This document shows, in pieces, positions 60,684 to 64,000 of a DNA stretch of 64,000 bases. The DNA is from Mucilaginibacter pedocola (GTDB taxonomy: Bacteria > Bacteroidota > Bacteroidia > Sphingobacteriales > Sphingobacteriaceae): NCBI RefSeq assembly GCF_002013915.1, contig NZ_MBTF01000001.1, positions 248,001-312,000 on the forward strand, read 5' to 3'. The number at the start of each line of letters is the position of its first letter. The first letter of the stretch is position 1. Below the pieces are notes generated by a model. That model did no database searches. It saw only the letters and a program-made list of their open reading frames with translations, and was not told where the DNA came from. The translations under genes and the position numbers were made by a program.

Positions 60684-60741
60684 GTGCCTCACCCGCATCT
60701 TGCCTCTTTAAAGGGAACGGCCTCAACGGGTCAGGGCACCT
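60682..60741 (+). other. Long hairpin between the doxX-like and eamA genes
   Basis: AGGTGCCTCACCCG (60682-60695) pairs with CGGGTCAGGGCACCT (60727-60741) apart from one mismatch and a bulge. The 31-nt loop itself contains short pairs. No U-tract follows, so it is either an mRNA-stability element or a dispersed repeat. Confidence 0.55.
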
Positions 60742-60806
60742 TAAACAAGTTCATCTATCAATTTTTCTTTGCTTCCCGGTAGAAGCAAGGCTCACATGTA
60801 TTTTAT

Positions 60807-61832
60807 ATGATCACAATGGAAACTAAATTAACCAATAAACCATCCACCTTATTAGTAGTGATAGCGTTTGCTGCGGTATACGTGGTTTGGGGTTCTACAT
60901 ACTTTTTTATACAAATGGCGCTACAGGGCGTACCGCCAATGATAATGGGCACTATGCGCTTTATTGCGGCAGGCATTTTATTGCTTGGCTGGTGCTACAT
61001 AAAAGGCGACAAAATATTCGATAAACAAACCATCAAAACCTCGGCCATTGCAGGTTTATTCACGCTGTTTGTTGCTAATGGGATAGTGATATGGGTTGAG
61101 AAATTTCTGCCCAGCGCTATGGTGGCCATTATGGTATCTGCCAACCCAATTTGGTTTGTGATATTGGATAAAGCCAACTGGAGGCTGAACTTCAAAAGCC
61201 GCAACATTCTTTTGGGGCTTTTCATCGGCTTTGGCGGGGTAGTATTGTTATTTGGCGAAGCGTTCAGCAGATCTGTAGCAGGAGGGTTGGATACACAGCA
61301 TTTAGTAGGCTTGGGGCTGTTAATACTCGGCCCGATAGGCTGGGCAGGCGGTTCGCTGTATTCTAAAAAAGCTGCTACGGGGGCACCGGCACGGGTAAAC
61401 ACCGGTTGGCAAATGATGGCAGCGGGGCTGGCCTTTTTACCCGCAGGTTTCATTAACCACGAGTATGCGGCTTTTGATATCACCGCCGTGCCCCTACAAG
61501 CCTGGCTGGCCGTGTTGTACCTCATCTTTTTTGGTTCGATAGCGGCCTTTAGTGCCTACGTATGGCTGCTACAGGTAAGGCCCGCTACACAGGTAAGCAC
61601 ACACTCGTACGTAAACCCGGTTATTGCCGTATTGCTGGGTGTGTTGTTTGCAGGCGAAGTGATAAGCGGCTTGCAGATAGTAGGCTTGGTTATCATCCTG
61701 CTAAGTGTATTGCTGCTTAATTTAGATAAATACGCTGCCGGTAAACCGCAAATGCTTAAGCCCGCCAAACCCGCCATTCCAAGCCGCGAAGAAGTAGTTA
61801 TGACCGACAAGCTTTGCAGCGCAAATTCGTAA
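60807..61832 (+). CDS. EamA/DMT-family transporter
   Basis: 341 residues with ten predicted membrane helices in two EamA halves (VIAFAAVYVVWGSTYFFIQMA; VPPMIMGTMRFIAAGILLLG; and AVLYLIFFGSIAAFSAYVWLL; THSYVNPVIAVLLGVLFAGE). The pattern resembles YedA/RhaT-like exporters of amino acids or metabolites. The ATG at 60816 (METKLTN) is an alternative start. It lies 123 bp after the doxX-like gene and may be part of the MocR-controlled unit, exporting a compound the regulator senses (inference). Confidence 0.88.
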   Translation: MITMETKLTNKPSTLLVVIAFAAVYVVWGSTYFFIQMALQGVPPMIMGTMRFIAAGILLLGWCYIKGDKIFDKQTIKTSAIAGLFTLFVANGIVIWVEKFLPSAMVAIMVSANPIWFVILDKANWRLNFKSRNILLGLFIGFGGVVLLFGEAFSRSVAGGLDTQHLVGLGLLILGPIGWAGGSLYSKKAATGAPARVNTGWQMMAAGLAFLPAGFINHEYAAFDITAVPLQAWLAVLYLIFFGSIAAFSAYVWLLQVRPATQVSTHSYVNPVIAVLLGVLFAGEVISGLQIVGLVIILLSVLLLNLDKYAAGKPQMLKPAKPAIPSREEVVMTDKLCSANS

Positions 61833-61867
61833 GATCAGTTAAATTAAATAGTGTGCGCTTGCAGCGC

Positions 61868-61900
61868 AAAGCCTTTGGTTGAAAAACCGAGGGCTTTTTT
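61868..61900 (+). terminator. Rho-independent terminator after the EamA gene
   Basis: AAAGCC and GGCTTT form the base of a hairpin with inner GGTT/AACC pairs and a GAAA loop, followed by six T residues. Confidence 0.75.
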
Positions 61901-61932
61901 GATTTCATCGATTTGTGTTACTTTTATAAGAC

Positions 61933-62568
61933 ATGATTCCGAACGAAGATATACAGGCCATTTTATTTAAACCTATTGTTAATATTCAGGAGCTTATTGA
62001 CTTCGCCGATGGCTGGGGACTTAATGCCGATGGTGATTTTAAGGAAATAGATTGGTTAAATACTCCCGGCCCTATTTATACAACATTTACTGATAACTGC
62101 GGTACCGGGCAGGTAGAGGCTATGAATAACGTTGGAGCAGATGAAGGTTATCACGAGGTTATATTTAAGCAGCCGATGAACGACTATGAGTTAAAAGAAA
62201 CTTTAGTCGCAGCATTTGTTGACCCTTTCGGCGCATATTATTTTGATGGCAGTCGACATTGGAACATTAATTTGATTATTGAATGGTGGGAGAAAAGTGA
62301 TGAGCGATTAAAATATATCCTCGAACGTTATCTTGACGAATTAAACCTGCCGAAGATTCTCAATAGGCCATTGTATGGGCCCAGGAGCCCAATTCCGGAG
62401 AATTATAAAAACTGGCTCGACTTCTACCAAAACGGTATGAAGGAGTATTTGGAATGGTATATCTTCAAGTTAAGTAAACAGGAATTGGTTTTAAAAAATC
62501 TTGATTTTGACTGGACGCGAAAGAAAGAACTGGACGAAATCTTAGCTTCTCGGTCGACAGGCTTTTAG
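61933..62568 (+). CDS. Hypothetical cytoplasmic protein
   Basis: 211 residues, acidic, no signal peptide. I do not recognise the family. Segments such as FADGWGLNADGDFKEIDW, NCGTGQVEAMNNVGADEGYHE and VAAFVDPFGAYYFDGSRHWN are distinctive. The composition is more AT-rich than its neighbours, and the isolated position after a terminator fits a single accessory gene. Immunity-type proteins can look like this, but no toxin gene is adjacent. Confidence 0.65.
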   Translation: MIPNEDIQAILFKPIVNIQELIDFADGWGLNADGDFKEIDWLNTPGPIYTTFTDNCGTGQVEAMNNVGADEGYHEVIFKQPMNDYELKETLVAAFVDPFGAYYFDGSRHWNINLIIEWWEKSDERLKYILERYLDELNLPKILNRPLYGPRSPIPENYKNWLDFYQNGMKEYLEWYIFKLSKQELVLKNLDFDWTRKKELDEILASRSTGF

Positions 62569-62643
62569 CAATTTGTAATAGGGCATCGAGATTATCATCA
62601 ATCACTCCCAACACAAAAGTTACAAACCTCCCAAACCCGCCTC

Positions 62644-62673
62644 TTGCTATTCCCCGCACTTTCTCTATTTTTG
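62644..62673 (+). promoter_or_regulatory. Consensus Bacteroidota promoter (TTG-N19-TATTTTTG)
   Basis: TTG at 62644-62646 and TATTTTTG at 62666-62673 are spaced 19 bp apart, a full match to the -33/-7 consensus. Transcription would start at about 62680, next to the TTG start codon proposed for the following gene. Confidence 0.7.
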
Positions 62674-62678
62674 CAATA

Positions 62679-63059
62679 TTGAAGAAGATAGGTATATACT
62701 TAATGCTGTTGTTGCTTACCAGCGATGTAGACGAACTGCATCAGCTGTTTAAGCTGCCTGTCCTTTTCGAGCACTTTTCGGAGCACAAGCAGCGCAGCAA
62801 TGGCCGTGTTAGTTTTGTGGATTTCCTGGAGATGCACTACTGGGGCGACGATATGGACGATAATGATAACGACCGCGATATGGCGCTTCCGTTTAAAAAA
62901 GCCGATGCACATATCGTTCAAAACATCATTCTGCCGCCTGTACAGTTCACTAATATCACCGAATTTGTTTTGCCTGTAGAGCAGGTGTTCTCTAAATACA
63001 CCCATCAATTCTGCCCGGATAGGGCATTGTCAGCCCCCTTTAGGCCACCCTGTGCCTGA
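62679..63059 (+). CDS. Small exported/anchored protein preceding a CusA-type efflux pump
   Basis: 126 residues with a TTG start; ATG at 62703 (MLLLLTSDVDELHQL) is the alternative. A short hydrophobic N-terminus is followed by ELHQLFKLPVLFEHFSEHK, FVDFLEMHYWGDDMDDNDND and MALPFKKADAHIVQ. The His/Asp-rich segments could bind metals. The position directly before the heavy-metal RND pump, 84 bp away, suggests a periplasmic partner (inference). The TTG start keeps the full hydrophobic signal; the promoter position favours a leaderless mRNA or the ATG start. Confidence 0.7.
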   Translation: MKKIGIYLMLLLLTSDVDELHQLFKLPVLFEHFSEHKQRSNGRVSFVDFLEMHYWGDDMDDNDNDRDMALPFKKADAHIVQNIILPPVQFTNITEFVLPVEQVFSKYTHQFCPDRALSAPFRPPCA

Positions 63060-63143
63060 ATTGCACCCCTAAATTTTCTTAATTAATTGCCCGCGCTGCC
63101 CTAATTGGCGGTGTGGCATTTTGCAATTCATTTAACAGCAATT

Positions 63144-64000
63144 ATGCTTAACAAGATCATTAGGTTCTCGGTAGAGAACAAACTGGTGGTTGGGTTATTT
63201 ATAGGCCTTTGGATCATATACGGCATATTCCAGGTCACCCGGCTACCTATTGATGCCGTACCCGATATTACCAACAACCAGGTACAAATTATAACAACAG
63301 CGCCCGCGCTGGGCGCACAGGATGTGGAGCGGCTAATCACTTTCCCCATTGAGCAGGCCATCAGTAACATCCCCGGCATAAAAGAGAGCCGCAGTATGTC
63401 GCGCTTCGGGCTATCGCTTATTAGCGTGGTGGTAGATGATGATGCCGATATTTATTGGGCACGCCAGCAGGTTACCGAAAGGCTTGCCCAGGTAGAGATA
63501 GACGAGAACGCCAACAAGCCCGAATTGGCACCCGTAACCACAGGGCTTGGCGAAATTTATCAATATGTATTGAGGCCTAAAAAGGGCTTCGAACAAAAAT
63601 ATTCGCTGGCCGATTTGCGTACTATACAGGATTGGCTGGTGCGCCGCCAATTGCTGGGCACCAAAGGTGTTGCCGATGTATCAACATTCGGCGGCGAATT
63701 AAAGCAGTACGAGGTAGCAGTGGATCCTGCTCAACTAAAGGCCATGAACCTAACCATTGCCGATGTATTTGATGCCCTGCACAACAACAACCAAAACACA
63801 GGCGGTGCTTACATCGAAAAAGGGCCAACGGTGCTTTATATCCGCAGCGAGGGCTTGGCGGGTAATATCGATGATATCAACAATATTGTCGTGAAGAACT
63901 CGCCGGGCGGCACACCTATATTGATACGCAACGTGGCTAACGTAAAAATTGGCGCGGCAACCCGGTACGGGGCACTCAACTACGCCCCAATAGGCGAGGT
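63144..64000 (+). CDS. CusA/CzcA family heavy-metal RND efflux transporter (3' partial)
   Basis: 285 residues visible; the gene runs off the window. The start MLNKIIRFSVENKLVVGLF, first transmembrane helix, and the porter-domain motifs RLPIDAVPDITNNQVQIIT, GLGEIYQYVLRP, IQDWLVRRQLLGTKGVADVSTFGG and GGAYIEKGP identify the heavy-metal efflux (HME) group. The protein should extrude Cu+/Ag+ or Co2+/Zn2+/Cd2+ across the envelope with an adaptor (CusB/CzcB) and outer-membrane factor. The substrate cannot be decided from this part. Confidence 0.93.
   Translation, partial: MLNKIIRFSVENKLVVGLFIGLWIIYGIFQVTRLPIDAVPDITNNQVQIITTAPALGAQDVERLITFPIEQAISNIPGIKESRSMSRFGLSLISVVVDDDADIYWARQQVTERLAQVEIDENANKPELAPVTTGLGEIYQYVLRPKKGFEQKYSLADLRTIQDWLVRRQLLGTKGVADVSTFGGELKQYEVAVDPAQLKAMNLTIADVFDALHNNNQNTGGAYIEKGPTVLYIRSEGLAGNIDDINNIVVKNSPGGTPILIRNVANVKIGAATRYGALNYAPIGE

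Noticed and set aside
1..64000. tRNA or rRNA genes, insertion sequences, integrases
   Set aside because: I found no cloverleaf with TTCGA and acceptor pairing, no rRNA-like conserved blocks, and no transposase or integrase motifs. A tRNAscan run would be decisive.

Overview
The window looks like chromosomal DNA of a Sphingobacteriaceae member (Bacteroidota), most like Mucilaginibacter or Pedobacter. The evidence is moderate GC, promoter boxes of the TTG / TAnnTTTG type instead of sigma70 boxes, starts with little or no Shine-Dalgarno sequence, many lipoproteins with short lipoboxes, and several families of short palindromic intergenic repeats. I saw no tRNA, rRNA, CRISPR array, insertion sequence or prophage. 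Genus level is inference.

Layout. 0-12 kb: a truncated PQQ sugar dehydrogenase, a Crp/Fnr regulator with an epimerase/reductase, an IGHMBP2/UPF1-type helicase, a TPR histidine kinase, an unknown gene pair with a predicted outer-membrane protein, and a PIF1-like helicase with a C-terminal HRDC-like domain. 12-20 kb: a conserved protein of unknown function, a NarL-type two-component pair, and a run of secreted proteins. Three genes here carry lesions: a frameshift in an A7 tract of the kinase, an in-frame TGA near the end of a lipoprotein, and a frameshift at about 19.6 kb. 20-29 kb: a GH127-like glycosidase, two paralogous lipoproteins, a DUF1801 protein, a large M16 peptidase, an amidase with SH3 domains, a DUF808 membrane protein and a UBP-type zinc finger. 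29.6-35 kb is rich in nucleic-acid functions: a radical-SAM protein with its DUF4130-type partner, an 890-bp gene-free block holding a candidate large structured RNA, a PIN-PhoH protein and an AlkB-like dioxygenase. 35-42 kb: MOSC protein, GMC oxidoreductase, MFS transporter, Crp/Fnr regulator and an L,D-transpeptidase lipoprotein.

42.4-51.5 kb is a potassium-uptake locus: an unannotated 45-aa membrane microprotein, kdpF, kdpA, kdpB, kdpC, a porin-like outer-membrane protein, and a KdpD split into a soluble sensory protein and a separate HAMP histidine kinase. No KdpE is visible. 54-56 kb holds three steps of an oxidative L-fucose pathway (mutarotase, dehydrogenase, lactonase). 58.6-61.8 kb holds a MocR-type regulator divergent from a DoxX/EamA pair, with a clear palindromic operator between them. 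The right end opens a CusA/CzcA heavy-metal efflux operon that runs off the window.

The most interesting items are the candidate structured RNA at about 31.87-32.52 kb, the radical-SAM/DUF4130 pair without its usual uracil-DNA glycosylase domain, sliding-clamp-like peptides at the termini of three DNA-metabolism proteins, the kdp microprotein and split sensor, and repeat elements that abut or truncate genes.
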